A program made the translations under genes and the position numbers. A stretch of 46,659 bases of DNA from JAWPMV01 sp038527215. GTDB lineage: Bacteria > Bacteroidota > Bacteroidia > J057. Each line of letters opens with the position of its first letter. The first letter of the stretch is position 1. The stretch covers positions 1-46,659 of the forward strand of contig JBCBGC010000057.1 of the NCBI GenBank assembly GCA_038527215.1, written 5' to 3'. Positions 18,141 to 27,310 of this stretch are shown piece by piece. The notes beneath the pieces were generated by a model, which did not search any database, was not told the DNA's origin, and worked only from the letters and a program-made list of their open reading frames with translations.

Positions 18141-18704
18141 TCAACCGGGCCGGCGGATGCGGCTGAGGGTTTCCTGGCTAATGCCCAAAAAGGACGCGAT
18201 CATCCCTAGGTTGACCCGTTGCTCAATCTCTGGAAAGTATTGGTTCAGCATCTGGTATTTCTCTCGGGCGGAGGAGAAAGACCAGCCTTTTGAGAACATA
18301 TCGATGACCACCAGCATCTCTTCTGCCAGGCTGCGGGCAAACTGTCCGAAGCCAGAATGGTCCTGCGCCAGTTGGTTAAAGGCTTGGTGGCTAATCCTTA
18401 ACACCTCACAATCTTCCAGGCAGATAATGCCTTCATAGCTGGGTTGCTGGGCATAGAAACTGGCCCAGGAAGTAACAAACTGCTCTTCCGCATAAAACCA
18501 GGAAGTGACCTGTCTCCCATCGTGATAATAATAGTTATGCATAATGCCTTGCTCGATGAAATGCAGGTGATTGGCATAGGCTTCCGGAGAGAGGAGTTCC
18601 GTTCCTTTAGGTAGGTGTAAAGGGACAAAATGCTTAGCAAGCGCCTCTTTCAAAGGATCATCGAGCTGAATACTGGCAGAGATACGGTTCAGTAGGCTTT
18701 GCAC
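18141..18704 (-). CDS. Crp/Fnr family transcriptional regulator
   Basis: The protein has 187 residues. An N-terminal cyclic-nucleotide-binding-like beta-roll (HLPKGTELLSPEAYANHLHFIEQGIMHNYYYHDGRQVTSWF) is followed by a long helix and a C-terminal helix-turn-helix (NLGMIASFLGISQETLSRIRR). This short form is common in Bacteroidota. The canonical cAMP-phosphate-binding residues are not obvious, so the ligand is unknown. The start is GTG at 18702-18704, the only suitable in-frame start near the conserved region. It ends 5 bp from the convergent DUF1501 gene. No terminator is visible between them. Confidence 0.88.
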   Translation of the reverse strand: MQSLLNRISASIQLDDPLKEALAKHFVPLHLPKGTELLSPEAYANHLHFIEQGIMHNYYYHDGRQVTSWFYAEEQFVTSWASFYAQQPSYEGIICLEDCEVLRISHQAFNQLAQDHSGFGQFARSLAEEMLVVIDMFSKGWSFSSAREKYQMLNQYFPEIEQRVNLGMIASFLGISQETLSRIRRPG

Positions 18705-19022
18705 AACACATAGAATTAGGTCCGGGCTGCATAAAGTAGGCTGGGACCCAATTTACGGGAATTTTTCAGGTTTTGATTAGGTGAGTGGAGACAGAGAGGG
18801 ATAGGAAAAAATAACGATCATAGGATGAGCTTCATGTGCACCATGGCTTGAGAGTAGAGCCTACTTTTCCTGCGATGGAAGGTATATGTTGAAGGTTTTT
18901 TAGGGACTCCTACGCTCCCCTCAACTCATCCCTCAAGTTGAATCAAGCAACCTTAAGGCGAGCAATGGCTTCTTACCTATATTCCACTCGTAAGCATGGG
19001 TGCGTGATACAACTTGGCAATT
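18705..19022. other. Intergenic region between the divergent Crp/Fnr and AraC genes
   Basis: The ~318 bp must contain the promoters of both divergent regulator genes. I see no convincing operator or conserved promoter and no small gene. Confidence 0.5.
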
Positions 19023-19802
19023 ATGGAGCTTCGGAATAAAAGGGAATTTCTCGACAACTTAGAATTTCTATCCTTAAAAAATCAAAAGAGTAGCTTCCCG
19101 GAACACTTTCATGAAACCTATTGTGTTTCCCTGATCTATGAGGGGACGGAAATCATCCAAATAGGCAACAAAAAAATCTATTCTGAGGCAGGCCGGATTT
19201 CTATTTGTAATCCGTATGAAATCCATGCCAACCCGATTTTTGATGCAGACCAGTCTGTTTCATTTGATACGTTTTACCCATCCCAAGATGTGGTCAAAAG
19301 GCTATTAGGATTCAAGGCCCTTTTTCATCATACCCAATCTCCCTCTTCAGAGAATATTCGTCTTTTTCGGGAGATAAAAAGCGCCTTTCAACAAAGAGAG
19401 GTAAAAAGCCTGGAACACAAGCTCGCCCATTTTCTGCGCGGTCTTCGAACCAAAGCTGATACCTACAGCACAGGGAAAGACCAGCAAAATGCCAGGTGGT
19501 CGGAGATTATGTATTTCATTGACGGAAACCTGGAAGGGAAAATCACCATTGAGATGCTGGCCCACTTTATGGGCATGAATAAATTCAATTTTGCCAAGGG
19601 ATTTAGAACCCGTTTTGGCATGTCGCCCATCAATTTTGTCCTGATGAAAAAAATCTTCGCGGCCAAAGCTTTGATCAACCCCCATACAAACCTGACAGAA
19701 TTGGCCTATCAATTCGATTTTGCAGATCAGGCTCATTTTTCCAGAACCTTCAAGCGCTTTATCGGCATATCTCCCCGACAGTTTAGAGCGACCCTTTCCT
19801 GA
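19023..19802 (+). CDS. AraC family transcriptional regulator
   Basis: About 259 residues are encoded from the ATG at 19023; a TTG lies 9 bp upstream in frame. The N-terminal cupin-like ligand domain contains 'FPEHFHETYCVSLIYEGTEIIQIG...GRISICNPYEIHAN', the classical AraC-ligand pattern. The C-terminal ~100 residues hold two helix-turn-helix motifs: 'ITIEMLAHFMGMNKFNFAKGFRTRFGMSP' and 'LTELAYQFDFADQAHFSRTFKRFIGISPRQFR'. It probably senses a small molecule. No adjacent enzyme operon reveals which one, since the next gene is an exported S41 peptidase 389 bp away. Confidence 0.92.
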   Translation: MELRNKREFLDNLEFLSLKNQKSSFPEHFHETYCVSLIYEGTEIIQIGNKKIYSEAGRISICNPYEIHANPIFDADQSVSFDTFYPSQDVVKRLLGFKALFHHTQSPSSENIRLFREIKSAFQQREVKSLEHKLAHFLRGLRTKADTYSTGKDQQNARWSEIMYFIDGNLEGKITIEMLAHFMGMNKFNFAKGFRTRFGMSPINFVLMKKIFAAKALINPHTNLTELAYQFDFADQAHFSRTFKRFIGISPRQFRATLS

Positions 19803-20191
19803 ACTGCCAAGATTGTACAAGTGTAGGCCTGCTTCGTGAATTAGCTTTGAGCATGACTTTCACTAAGCAACCTATGTTAAAGTACCGCTACCTCGGGCAA
19901 ATCATGCTAGCCAAAGCGAGCTCCTCCTATACCCGGGAAAGGCAAACTGCCCCTTTGCCTATCTCAGCCTCATATCTTGGAGCACATTTTACCCAGCCGG
20001 GCTTGCGCATAGGCCTCATCAGGCTTTGAGGGTAGGGGAGGGGATCGGGGGAAAGTATATCGGTAAAAAAGACGGGACACATGCTGGACCCTTCTGGGCA
20101 TAGCATAATTTTTCGAGAATATGTCCAGTTCAGCTCGCTGATTCTCGATTTCATCGAAAGGAATATCAAAGGTTCTAACAAAGGAAGAAAA
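19803..20191. other. Intergenic region before the S41 peptidase
   Basis: There is no supported gene here. The peptidase frame stays open upstream to 20081, but that extension lacks a signal peptide and is probably untranslated. No terminator or other strong structure was identified. Confidence 0.45.
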
Positions 20192-21634
20192 ATGGGTGTA
20201 CAAATTTTCAAGCTGCTGCTTCTATGTTGCGGTATGCACAGCATGCTCTACGGTCAAAAACAGTTGACCCTGGAACACATGCAGCAGGATTTCGATCAAC
20301 TGGCAGACGCGTACAAGGCAGACCATCAAGGGTTGTATTTTTATACCGATACCCTGACCGCTCACCGAAAAATTGACAGCCTGAGATCCACCTTGAAGGC
20401 AGATCTGGACCTTAGAAGTTTTTTCAATAAAATAGCGGCCCTGGTAGCTCTCACGAATGAAGGTCATACCAATCTTTCTTATTCCAGAAAGGAAATGCAG
20501 CGGCTGAAAGCTCAAGCGGGTTTTCTGCCCTTCGGCATCTTCTTTTGTGGCGAGAACCAAGATGCCATTATTAAGTCCGTTTATGCACCTGCCCAGGATC
20601 AATTATCGGGTAAAAAGCTCATCTCCATCAATGGCCATCCGATAGCCCAAATGATGCAGGAGGTATTGGACTATGTCGCTACAGATGGATTTAACACCAG
20701 CTCAGCCTATGAATGGATAGCCTGGGATTTTCCCTTCTTCTATTATCAGATGCATGGCTTGTCTGAGAATTTTGAGGTGGAATTAGTAGATATTTCGGGC
20801 AAAAAGACGGTTCAGGTGGTTCCGGGAATGGATTACAAAAGCATCAAAGCGCGCGCAGACTTCCATGACTTTTTGTTGCTCAATGGGATGTTTGAAACCC
20901 AGGCTTATCGGGTGATTGATGATACGATAGCTTACGTTACCTTGGTAACTTTTTCTGGAAAGGATGACCGAATCAAAGCCTCCTTTGAGCGTATTTTTAC
21001 CGATATAGCAGGCAAAGGCATACAACACCTCATCCTTGATATACAGAGGCATGTCGGGGGCTCGGAAGGCGTGGAAAATTTGCTCGCTAGTTATCTCTTT
21101 GAAGAACCCTTCCAAAAGTATGCGGCGGTTACAGCCCCTTTAAGCTTCTATGATCGGAACAAAAAGAAGAAATACCTGACCTTAGACAAATGGAGGTTGG
21201 TGGATGGGATTCCCCAAAGGGGAGATTTCACCTTGATGAGTGACTATTATTCCGATCATGATTTTACCTATCCTGCTCAGGAATTGATCTATACAGGGAA
21301 AGTGTACGTCCTTTCCAGCGGGGTTACCTTCTCCGGAGGGGCAGAGTTTGCCAGCATGCTTAAGATGACGAACAGAGCCTTGTTTATTGGCGAGGAGGTG
21401 GGAGGTGCCCACCAAGGTAATGTCAGTGGGACGGGAACCAGCATAAAATTAAAGCATTCGAAGATTAGGGCTAGCCTGCCTTTTATCCACTTCAAGATGA
21501 AGGTTGATCCCATGCCGCTAGGCAAGGGCGTAATCCCAGATCATTTTGTCCCGCAATCATGGGAAGATGTATTGGAAGGCGTGAATTCAAAACTGGCCTA
21601 TACCCTTCGCCTCATTCAAGAGTCGAAGCCCTAA
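20192..21634 (+). CDS. Exported S41 family (C-terminal processing-type) peptidase
   Basis: The start at ATG 20192, preceded by AAGGAAGAAAA, gives about 480 residues with a signal peptide (MGVQIFKLLLLCCGMHSMLYG, then QKQ). An N-terminal helical part (HMQQDFDQLADAYKADHQGLYFY) and a PDZ-like segment (GKKLISINGHPIAQMMQEVLDYV) precede the peptidase core. The core contains 'HLILDIQRHVGGSEGVENLLASYL' and 'VYVLSSGVTFSGGAEFASMLK', in which the Ser of TFSGGAEF fits the S41 nucleophile. Then come 'GEEVGGAHQGNVSG' and 'LPLGKGVIPDHFV'-type ends. S41 peptidases of this kind act in the periplasm on protein tails. The usual NNGGG is VGGS here. The substrate is unknown. Confidence 0.88.
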   Translation: MGVQIFKLLLLCCGMHSMLYGQKQLTLEHMQQDFDQLADAYKADHQGLYFYTDTLTAHRKIDSLRSTLKADLDLRSFFNKIAALVALTNEGHTNLSYSRKEMQRLKAQAGFLPFGIFFCGENQDAIIKSVYAPAQDQLSGKKLISINGHPIAQMMQEVLDYVATDGFNTSSAYEWIAWDFPFFYYQMHGLSENFEVELVDISGKKTVQVVPGMDYKSIKARADFHDFLLLNGMFETQAYRVIDDTIAYVTLVTFSGKDDRIKASFERIFTDIAGKGIQHLILDIQRHVGGSEGVENLLASYLFEEPFQKYAAVTAPLSFYDRNKKKKYLTLDKWRLVDGIPQRGDFTLMSDYYSDHDFTYPAQELIYTGKVYVLSSGVTFSGGAEFASMLKMTNRALFIGEEVGGAHQGNVSGTGTSIKLKHSKIRASLPFIHFKMKVDPMPLGKGVIPDHFVPQSWEDVLEGVNSKLAYTLRLIQESKP

Positions 21635-21887
21635 GCCGCTTCTCGGTAAAGACAAGGATCCGCCCCCAAAATCGACCCCTTGGAGGTGGCCAGCCCTCTG
21701 ATTGGTGGGCGCTTCACCATGGTCAAGATTGTTGCTTTTTATCAGGGCCCTTTTATCAAAATAGGAGGCTATTTCCCCCTGCCTGCGTGGGAGAAAGGGC
21801 TGATTAGCAGACAGTTGAGAGGTGAGTAATTTAGGATAACAAAAACCATTTGTCTATTTTATGTTATACCTCTTAATACTAAGTATT

Positions 21888-24413
21888 ATGAAAAGCATAA
21901 CAATCTTTCTCAGGACCATCATCCTTGGGGTGATGTTTTTTTCTCCTTTCACAAGTATTGCCCAGCAACGTCTTTGGGGAACCACGGAGCACGGAGGGAC
22001 GGATGGTATTGGTTCTGTTTACACGGTGTATTTGGGTGACCATACGCCCTTCGAATCAGTCAGTTTTCAGGCGATCCATCCTGGAATGGCCCCTAATGGC
22101 TCACTCATCCTTGGCAGCGACAGCCTACTCTACGGTATTGCAGGAGGAGGAGAAAATCATGGAGGGCTGATCTATCGGGTAAGCCTGGATGGAGGGACCT
22201 ACGAAATACTCCATGAGTTTGCCTATGACAGTGGCAGAGATCCTTCGGGATCTTCTGGTCTCTTTCTGGCCAGTGATGGAAAAATGTATGGATTGGCCAG
22301 AGAGGGCGGGACCTCGGATGTGGGCGTCTTATTCTCTATCGATCCTGCCCAAGCAGGTTCCTATACTGTAGAGCAAGCGTTTGGGACCACCCTGGGAGCT
22401 TTTCCCATCGGTTCTTTGATAGAAACAAATGGCAAACTATATGGCGTAACTGAACTTGGAAGCTCACAATCCAATGGGACAGTACTGTTTTCCTGGTCTT
22501 TGGCCAATCAAACTTCAGAAACCGTAGCGAATTTTTCTACCAGCACAGGTAACAACCCTCAAAGTGGCTTGACCCTGGCTTCCAATGACTATTTCTATGG
22601 GATTGCCCGGACCGGTGGCACCCATAATTTTGGAACTATATATAAGATGCACCGAGATAGTAACTTGATTCATCCTGTATACAGTTTCCCTAGTAACCAC
22701 GTCTTTGCCATCCACCACACCCCTATGATTGAGGATAATGGCCAGCTCTATGGTGTCACAAGTACAGGCGGAATGGGCAACAGGGGGACGCTCTTTTCGA
22801 TTAATCTAGCAAGTGATTCCTTTAGCTTCCTGATCAATTTCGGGGATGTTGGGCTAAAATCTCCTTGGGGAGGCCTGCTGGTAGACAATGGGATTCTCTA
22901 CGGTACAACCTTTCGAGATGATGGGTTTTTGAAAGAAGGGGTTTTGTATGGATATGCCATCAATTCCGACACGGTGGCCATCTTGCATACGTTTGGTCAG
23001 GATCAGTCTGGAGGCAAATCGCCATTTGGAGGGCTAACCTTGGTTGGGGATCGGCTGTATGGCAGCACGAAAGATGGAGGTACAGGCTCCTTTGGTACCC
23101 TGTTTTCATTTGATCTGGGCACAGGGACCCATCAAAAACTCTTGGATTTTTCGCATGCACCGGATGGGGCTATCCCCGTCGGAACCCTCGTTGAGACGCC
23201 GGATGGCCTCCTTTATGGCATGGCCCAGCTTGGCGGTCCACAAGGCTATGGGGGTATATTTTCCTTTGATCAACACACAAGCGACTTGACTTTACGAGCA
23301 GCGTTTTCCGAAGAAACGGGCCGCATAAGAGATGAAAGCCTGGTCCTCGGTCAAGATGGCTGGTTGTACGGTGTCCAACAGCTAGGAGGAGTTAATAATT
23401 GGGGGGTGATTATTCGCTTTGATCCAGCAACAGATTCATTAGAAGTTTTGCACAAATTCCAGGGATCTCCAGATGGCCTTACTCCTATGAGCAACCTTGT
23501 CCAACACGCTGATGGCAACTTCTATGGCATGACCAATTCGGGGGGAGATAGTTCTTTGGGAACCATTTTTCGATGGGATCCCGTCCAGCAAAGTTATGGG
23601 AAGGTGTTTTCCATGGGAGCCTCTATGGGAGGAAATACCGCGGGAGGTCTGGTGGCTGCTCAGGATGGGAAGCTATATGGGTCAACCTCGTTTGGGGGCC
23701 AAAATGGCTTTGGCTCTTTATTTTCTTTTAACCCGGTAGATTCAAGTTTTACCCCTCTATATTTCTTTGAATCGAGCCTGCAGTTCGCGATAAAAGGAAC
23801 CATGATAGAAGCCCAGCCAGGCATCCTGACTGGTCTTTCTTTCAATGCAGGAAGTTTTGGAAGAGGGACTTTGTATGGCTATGATGTGGCCCAAGACTCT
23901 TTCTTCTTCTGGCATGAGTTTGATCCGGCCATCGCCTCTAATCCTTTAGGGGAGGTGATACTTGCGGAAGGAGATCAAGTCTACGGGATTAGCCAAAATG
24001 GAAGTGGAGAACCAAGTAGCGGGGCATTGTTTCGATTTGATCCTACGGGTGGAGGGAGTTTTCAGGTAGAAGCTGATATACCAGAGTCTTTTGGGGGCAA
24101 ATTGCTAAGTCATCTCTTCGTCACAGGTTTTCCCACCCCTATAGATGGCCCGATTCTACCGCTTGCCTTGCAAGTCTTCCCCAATCCAACCAGGGAGCGA
24201 CTGCAGTTTTCCTTCCAGCCATTGCAAGGGAGTAAACGCATTGCATGTTCTCTGTTGGATATAAGTGGAAAAACGTTGATCCACCAAAGCAAGGACCCGA
24301 CAGGCTCAATCATCGAAGAGACCTGGGATCTGAGTTCTTTTGCCTCTGGGATCTACTTCCTCCGGATTCGGGTAGATGAATTTGTCGTAAGTCAAAAAGT
24401 ATGGATCCCTTGA
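21888..24413 (+). CDS. GloVer tandem-repeat T9SS cargo protein
   Basis: The start at ATG 21888 gives about 841 residues with a signal peptide (MKSITIFLRTIILGVMFF...SIA, then QQ). The body consists of repeats of the type 'G.LYG...GG..g.GThF.h', for example 'GGTHNFGTIYKMHRDS', 'GGMGNRGTLFSINLAS', 'GGTGSFGTLFSFDLGTG' and 'GGVNNWGVIIRFDPAT'. This is the choice-of-anchor GloVer-type beta-propeller-like repeat (TIGR03803). The last ~85 residues form a type IX sorting domain (LQVFPNPTRERLQFSF ... SSFASGIYFLRIRV). It is therefore secreted or surface-attached. Its function is unknown; such proteins are repeat scaffolds without known catalytic residues. No operon partner is seen. Confidence 0.92.
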   Translation: MKSITIFLRTIILGVMFFSPFTSIAQQRLWGTTEHGGTDGIGSVYTVYLGDHTPFESVSFQAIHPGMAPNGSLILGSDSLLYGIAGGGENHGGLIYRVSLDGGTYEILHEFAYDSGRDPSGSSGLFLASDGKMYGLAREGGTSDVGVLFSIDPAQAGSYTVEQAFGTTLGAFPIGSLIETNGKLYGVTELGSSQSNGTVLFSWSLANQTSETVANFSTSTGNNPQSGLTLASNDYFYGIARTGGTHNFGTIYKMHRDSNLIHPVYSFPSNHVFAIHHTPMIEDNGQLYGVTSTGGMGNRGTLFSINLASDSFSFLINFGDVGLKSPWGGLLVDNGILYGTTFRDDGFLKEGVLYGYAINSDTVAILHTFGQDQSGGKSPFGGLTLVGDRLYGSTKDGGTGSFGTLFSFDLGTGTHQKLLDFSHAPDGAIPVGTLVETPDGLLYGMAQLGGPQGYGGIFSFDQHTSDLTLRAAFSEETGRIRDESLVLGQDGWLYGVQQLGGVNNWGVIIRFDPATDSLEVLHKFQGSPDGLTPMSNLVQHADGNFYGMTNSGGDSSLGTIFRWDPVQQSYGKVFSMGASMGGNTAGGLVAAQDGKLYGSTSFGGQNGFGSLFSFNPVDSSFTPLYFFESSLQFAIKGTMIEAQPGILTGLSFNAGSFGRGTLYGYDVAQDSFFFWHEFDPAIASNPLGEVILAEGDQVYGISQNGSGEPSSGALFRFDPTGGGSFQVEADIPESFGGKLLSHLFVTGFPTPIDGPILPLALQVFPNPTRERLQFSFQPLQGSKRIACSLLDISGKTLIHQSKDPTGSIIEETWDLSSFASGIYFLRIRVDEFVVSQKVWIP

Positions 24414-24825
24414 ATGAGATGACCAGCGGGTACTGTTCGCTTTGATCTAAGGACGATTAAGCGCTTGTTCGGAAGTTTTCTTTTGCTCAAAAGATTCACT
24501 TTTGGGAACCTGATTTTACCTTTTGCAATCCACATAGCTCACTAGGCTGGTCAAAAAAGGCTCTTCAGAACCCCAACATCCGAACAAGCGCTACCTTTTT
24601 CAAAGGGCTGAGCCAAGCGCTTTCTCAGCCTCATACACCAGGGCGACCATTTTTTAGGAGGCATATATATTGATTAGAGAGCTGGTCGAAAGGCCCAGAA
24701 ATCCTATTGATATTAAACAGCTGGCTGACTGAGGATCATCATGCTTGCAGCAAAAAGAAAATCGTAGGTTTCAGGCACATAGCCCATTTCTTCTGATAGA
24801 GAAGTGATGGATTGAATAAGGACTT
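24414..24825. other. Intergenic region containing a small inverted-repeat element
   Basis: No gene is supported in these 412 bp. A pair of perfect 14-bp inverted repeats bounds 24460-24592 and is annotated separately. Confidence 0.5.
24460..24592. repeat. 133-bp MITE-like element with 14-bp terminal inverted repeats
   Basis: AGCGCTTGTTCGGA (24460-24473) and its exact reverse complement TCCGAACAAGCGCT (24579-24592) bound 105 bp of non-coding DNA. Size and termini fit a miniature inverted-repeat element or a long hairpin RNA. I see no obvious target-site duplication (flanks GATTA and ACCTT) and no second copy in the window. Confidence 0.5.
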
Positions 24826-25233
24826 TTGAACCCAAAGACCGTGCAGCGACAGACGAAACTTTTTCATGCCCTTTTGATCCTTTCGTCCCTCATGGGATAC
24901 TTAGCATGGGGAGGGGATAATCAAGCATTTCTTTTCCAGATGGAAGCGGATATTCTGGTGAAATTATTTACTGAACCGGGATCCATCGTCCACCCCTTGA
25001 TCATCTTCCCTTTACTGGGCCAGATATTGTTAATCATTACCTTATTTCAAAAAGAGCCAAATAAGCTTATTATATACATTGGGATTGCCTGTATAGGCTT
25101 ACTCTTCGGCGTGATAGGGCTGGTCGGTCTGTTAAATCTAAACTTTGGCACCATCCTCTCTATCCTTCCATTTTTTGCCCTGGCTATATTGACGCTAATG
25201 GCTTATAGGAAAAGAAGGCTTCAGACAACCTAA
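24826..25233 (+). CDS. Small integral membrane protein of unknown function
   Basis: The 135 residues hold about four hydrophobic segments: 'LFHALLILSSLMGYLAW', 'HPLIIFPLLGQILLIITLF', 'LIIYIGIACIGLLFGVIGLVGLL' and 'ILSILPFFALAILTLMAY'. The tail is basic (RKRRLQTT). The start appears to be TTG at 24826, with AAGGA a few bases upstream; no ATG gives the first membrane segment. I do not recognise a family. It is followed 80 bp later by the ICMT-like methyltransferase and may be co-transcribed with it. Confidence 0.7.
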   Translation: MNPKTVQRQTKLFHALLILSSLMGYLAWGGDNQAFLFQMEADILVKLFTEPGSIVHPLIIFPLLGQILLIITLFQKEPNKLIIYIGIACIGLLFGVIGLVGLLNLNFGTILSILPFFALAILTLMAYRKRRLQTT

Positions 25234-25313
25234 GGGAATTACCCTTGGTCATGACTTAACAGGATAGCAGGTGAAGCCAGGACACGAACCGGATATTGAA
25301 CCAATAAGCATAG

Positions 25314-25787
25314 ATGGTATCCTTGTTCTTCAGAAATCTGTTTTTCACCGCGCTACAGCCTGGATTGGTTGCTGGCCTGATCCCCTTATGGATGACAGGT
25401 TTCCAGTTGGATAGCATATTTGAGGAGGGCTGGCGATTCCCTCATTACCTTGGGACGATCGTATTTTTGATCGGTTTGGTCATCATGCTCTGGTGCATCA
25501 TGAGTTTTGCCACCAAAGGACGAGGGACGCTTTCGCCGGCAGACCCTACCCAAAAACTGGTCATATCAGGGCTGTATCATTTTTCCAGAAACCCAATGTA
25601 TGTGGGGGTGATCCTCATCCTCATAGGCGAAGCTATGTTCATCCAGTCTGTTGATTTGTGGGTTTATGTAGGCTGCGTAGCGGTAGGCTTCCACCTCTTT
25701 GTGGTCTATGTGGAAGAGCCTCGCTTAAGAAAAGACTTTGGAGAGGAATATGAGCTGTATACGCAAAAAGTAAGGCGATGGGTGTAA
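25314..25787 (+). CDS. Isoprenylcysteine carboxyl methyltransferase (ICMT)-like membrane protein
   Basis: The 157 residues contain four or five hydrophobic segments. The family signature is at the C-terminal half: 'GLYHFSRNPMYVGVILILIGEA', then 'FHLFVVYVEEPRLRKDFGEEYELYTQKVRRW'. ICMT/PEMT-type proteins transfer methyl groups from S-adenosylmethionine to lipids or prenylated substrates at the membrane, and the RNPMYxG and EEPxLxxxFGxEYxxY motifs contact the cofactor. Bacterial substrates are mostly unknown. The ATG at 25314 is used. The next gene, encoding a squalene-cyclase-like protein, starts 42-66 bp downstream, so the two may form an operon. Confidence 0.88.
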   Translation: MVSLFFRNLFFTALQPGLVAGLIPLWMTGFQLDSIFEEGWRFPHYLGTIVFLIGLVIMLWCIMSFATKGRGTLSPADPTQKLVISGLYHFSRNPMYVGVILILIGEAMFIQSVDLWVYVGCVAVGFHLFVVYVEEPRLRKDFGEEYELYTQKVRRWV

Positions 25788-25829
25788 GGTCATGCTACCC
25801 ACCTTTAAGGTGAAAGTTGGGTCTGGACT

Positions 25830-26783
25830 GTGAGCATCATCTGTATGGTAAAAATGGACGAAAAACCACGCATAAGCTGGCTGCTACAAGGGGATGTTTC
25901 CCTGCAATACCAGGTTTACCGGGATTTGTTGGGCGAAGAAAGGAAGGATTTACAGGCAAGAATTGGCTCCGAAGGCTGGGGGAAGGCGTTTCTATCCCAA
26001 AGAAAACCAGAAGGGCACTGGGGAGACCGCTTTTACCAACCCAAATGGATTTCCACCCATTATACCCTGCTTGACCTGCGAAATCTCAACCTGGACCCCC
26101 ATAACCAGCTCGCACAAGCATCTATCCAACAGGTGCTGCAAACCTTAAAAGCCGAAGATGGAGGGATACAACTTGGGCCCTCTACCGCTCACCGGAGTGA
26201 TGTTTGTGTAAATGGCATGTTCTTGAACTATGCTGCTTATTTCCAAGCGCCAGAAAAAGCACTCCAATCTATCGTTGACGCGCTTCTACATGAAATCATG
26301 CCTGATGGCGGGTTCAATTGCCGGTCGACCCGAAGTGGGGCCAGACATAGTTCCCTGCACTCCACCATTTCCGTACTTGAGGGACTCTTTCAATTTCAAA
26401 AGCTCGGGCATACCTACCGAAAGCATGATGTTTCAGCAGCGATTCAGCGGGCCGAAACCTTTATCCTGATCCATCGATTTTTCCTATCTGACCGGACCGG
26501 GCAAATCATCCACCCAGACTTTTTGAAATTGAGGTATCCCTGCCGATGGAAATACGATATTCTCAGAGCCTTTGATTATTTCCAGGATGCTCGCAGAACA
26601 TGGGATAGGCGGATGGAAGAGGGGATCGCAGTACTCTTACAAAAACGTAACAAAGATGGTACATGGAACCTGCAAGCCGCTCACCCTGGCAAAGTCCACC
26701 TGATCATGGAGCAAGCGGGTCAAGCCAGTAGGTGGAATACCTTAAGAGCGATGCGGGTATTAAAGCATTTCGGAAAAATGTAG
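25830..26783 (+). CDS. Squalene-cyclase/prenyltransferase-like alpha-toroid protein
   Basis: The 317 residues include QW-like repeat segments typical of (alpha/alpha)6-barrel terpenoid cyclase and prenyltransferase folds: 'QRKPEGHWGDRFYQPKWISTHYTLLDLRNLNLDP', 'LKAEDGGIQLG', 'MPDGGFNCRSTRSGARHSSLHSTISVLEGLFQF' and 'KRNKDGTWNLQAAHPGK'. The cyclase DxDD motif is absent, so terpene cyclisation is unlikely. The protein is probably a fold relative of unknown function. The start may be GTG 25830, ATG 25845 or ATG 25854 (MDEKPRISWLLQG); the last fits family N-termini best. It is close behind the ICMT-like gene. Confidence 0.82.
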   Translation: MSIICMVKMDEKPRISWLLQGDVSLQYQVYRDLLGEERKDLQARIGSEGWGKAFLSQRKPEGHWGDRFYQPKWISTHYTLLDLRNLNLDPHNQLAQASIQQVLQTLKAEDGGIQLGPSTAHRSDVCVNGMFLNYAAYFQAPEKALQSIVDALLHEIMPDGGFNCRSTRSGARHSSLHSTISVLEGLFQFQKLGHTYRKHDVSAAIQRAETFILIHRFFLSDRTGQIIHPDFLKLRYPCRWKYDILRAFDYFQDARRTWDRRMEEGIAVLLQKRNKDGTWNLQAAHPGKVHLIMEQAGQASRWNTLRAMRVLKHFGKM

Positions 26784-27310
26784 GAAGCCTCCAGTAAAAT
26801 AGACGGCATGCAAGGTTGGCGTTTCTACTGGAACGTTCGGTCAAGTCACTTCTGGATCAGAGCCGGGTAAAGGAGCCTTGGGTCTGGACTTTTGCCCATG
26901 AACTATTTCCCTCTTATGGATAGCTTGCTGTGGCTAAAATATTAGCTTTTGCTAAAAAATTTGGATTGCAGCACTAAATTCTTTATATTAACGAACGATC
27001 GCTAGCTTGTGGTCTTATTGACTCAAAGGAGCTGGCTGGTAGCACGCAGTATTTCCGTTTAAGGTTAAGGTAGGATGGTAGCTTCGTAAGCTGCCGATTT
27101 CTTAGTCCGACATCAACGTGATATTACAACATTTCGTCATGGATGAAATGCTTTCGGTTTCCTAAAAAAACCGTTGAGGTAATCTCATATCTGATGTAGA
27201 CCCCTGGTAACTCCCTTGCCAGGTATCGATAGTATTGTTGTTTAAATGGCCACTTGATTCCTTTCCCACAAGGCTGAATCAAGGTAGGCGAATCGTAAAC
27301 CCTCATCACC
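26784..27310. other. 527-bp intergenic region
   Basis: There is no supported gene. A small hairpin at 27077-27095 (GGTAGCTT/AAGCTGCC, 3-nt loop, one G-T pair) is visible but lacks a strong T-tract. A minus-strand 85-codon frame overlapping the next gene looks like chance. Confidence 0.45.

Noticed and set aside
20081..20191. N-terminal extension of the S41 peptidase frame
   Set aside because: Starting at 20192 gives a proper ribosome binding site and signal peptide; the upstream 37 codons would hide the signal peptide.
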